A stretch of DNA of 5,105 nucleotides from contig CAYQJV010000072.1 in NCBI GenBank assembly GCA_964417925.1, positions 1 to 5,105 of the forward strand, read 5' to 3'. Shown in pieces: positions 5,067 through 5,105 of the stretch (positions are counted from its first letter, which is position 1; the number at the start of each line of letters is the position of its first letter). This stretch comes from CAYQJV01 sp964417925 (GTDB lineage: Bacteria > Hydrothermota > Tepidihabitantia > B3-TA06 > CAYQJV01). Both the position numbers and the translations under genes were made by a program. The notes under the pieces were generated by a model. It saw only the letters and a program-made list of their open reading frames with translations, did not search any database and had not been told where the DNA came from.

Positions 5067-5105
5067 ATGGAAAGATTTATCGATATATTAAAGCAACATA
5101 ATATT
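5067..5105 (+). CDS. Start of a plus-strand gene, cut by the right edge (first 13 codons)
   Basis: ATG 5067 opens MERFIDILKQHNI and remains open to the edge; the frame has a stop at 5040-5042 and no other start in between. No clear Shine-Dalgarno sequence precedes it, but a promoter does. Thirteen residues are too few to identify the product. Its place opposite a partition/helicase-loader operon, next to repeats, makes a replication initiator (Rep) plausible by context only. Confidence 0.4.
   Translation, partial: MERFIDILKQHNI

Noticed and set aside
1..5105. CRISPR array, tRNA, rRNA or riboswitch
   Set aside because: No regularly spaced repeats, cloverleaf-like segments or rRNA-like stretches were found on either strand.

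Overview
The window is an AT-rich bacterial segment that looks like the maintenance region of a low-copy plasmid or similar replicon. The support is a minus-strand parA-parB-DnaC-like operon, a replication-type non-coding region upstream of it, and a restriction-modification gene downstream. The Lys/Glu/Ile-rich proteins with few Gln and Cys suggest a low-GC, possibly thermophilic bacterium. That is a composition impression only, and no marker gene fixes the taxon.

Layout, right to left along the dominant minus strand. Positions 5067-5105 hold the first 13 codons of a plus-strand gene behind a plausible promoter; its divergent position next to parA makes a replication initiator a reasonable guess. 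Positions 4586-5066 are non-coding. They hold the near-consensus parA promoter, a palindrome under the parA leader (possible operator), two decayed gene remnants on the plus strand, a GC-rich hairpin and a tandem 9-base repeat. Positions 4579-1607 carry parA (with an N-terminal helix-turn-helix), parB (14-nt overlap) and a DnaC-family AAA+ ATPase (4-nt ATGA overlap). These three are almost certainly co-transcribed and translationally coupled. A perfect 20-bp palindrome with parS-like GTTTC/GAAAC arms lies inside parB and is the best candidate centromere.

After a 145-nt gap with its own weak promoter come three closely packed minus-strand genes: a 96-aa protein of unknown function, a second small reading frame whose start is unclear, and the N-terminal 285 residues of a large type IIG (Eco57I-like) restriction-methylation protein that runs off the left edge.

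How it fits together: ParA and ParB with a cis palindrome would segregate the replicon. The DnaC-like ATPase would load the replicative helicase, probably with the initiator encoded to the right. The restriction-modification cassette would be cargo and could also stabilise the replicon. The remnant at 4715-4828 encodes the C-terminus of a diverged paralogue of the 96-aa protein, showing that this small family was once present twice here and that the intergenic region has been rearranged.
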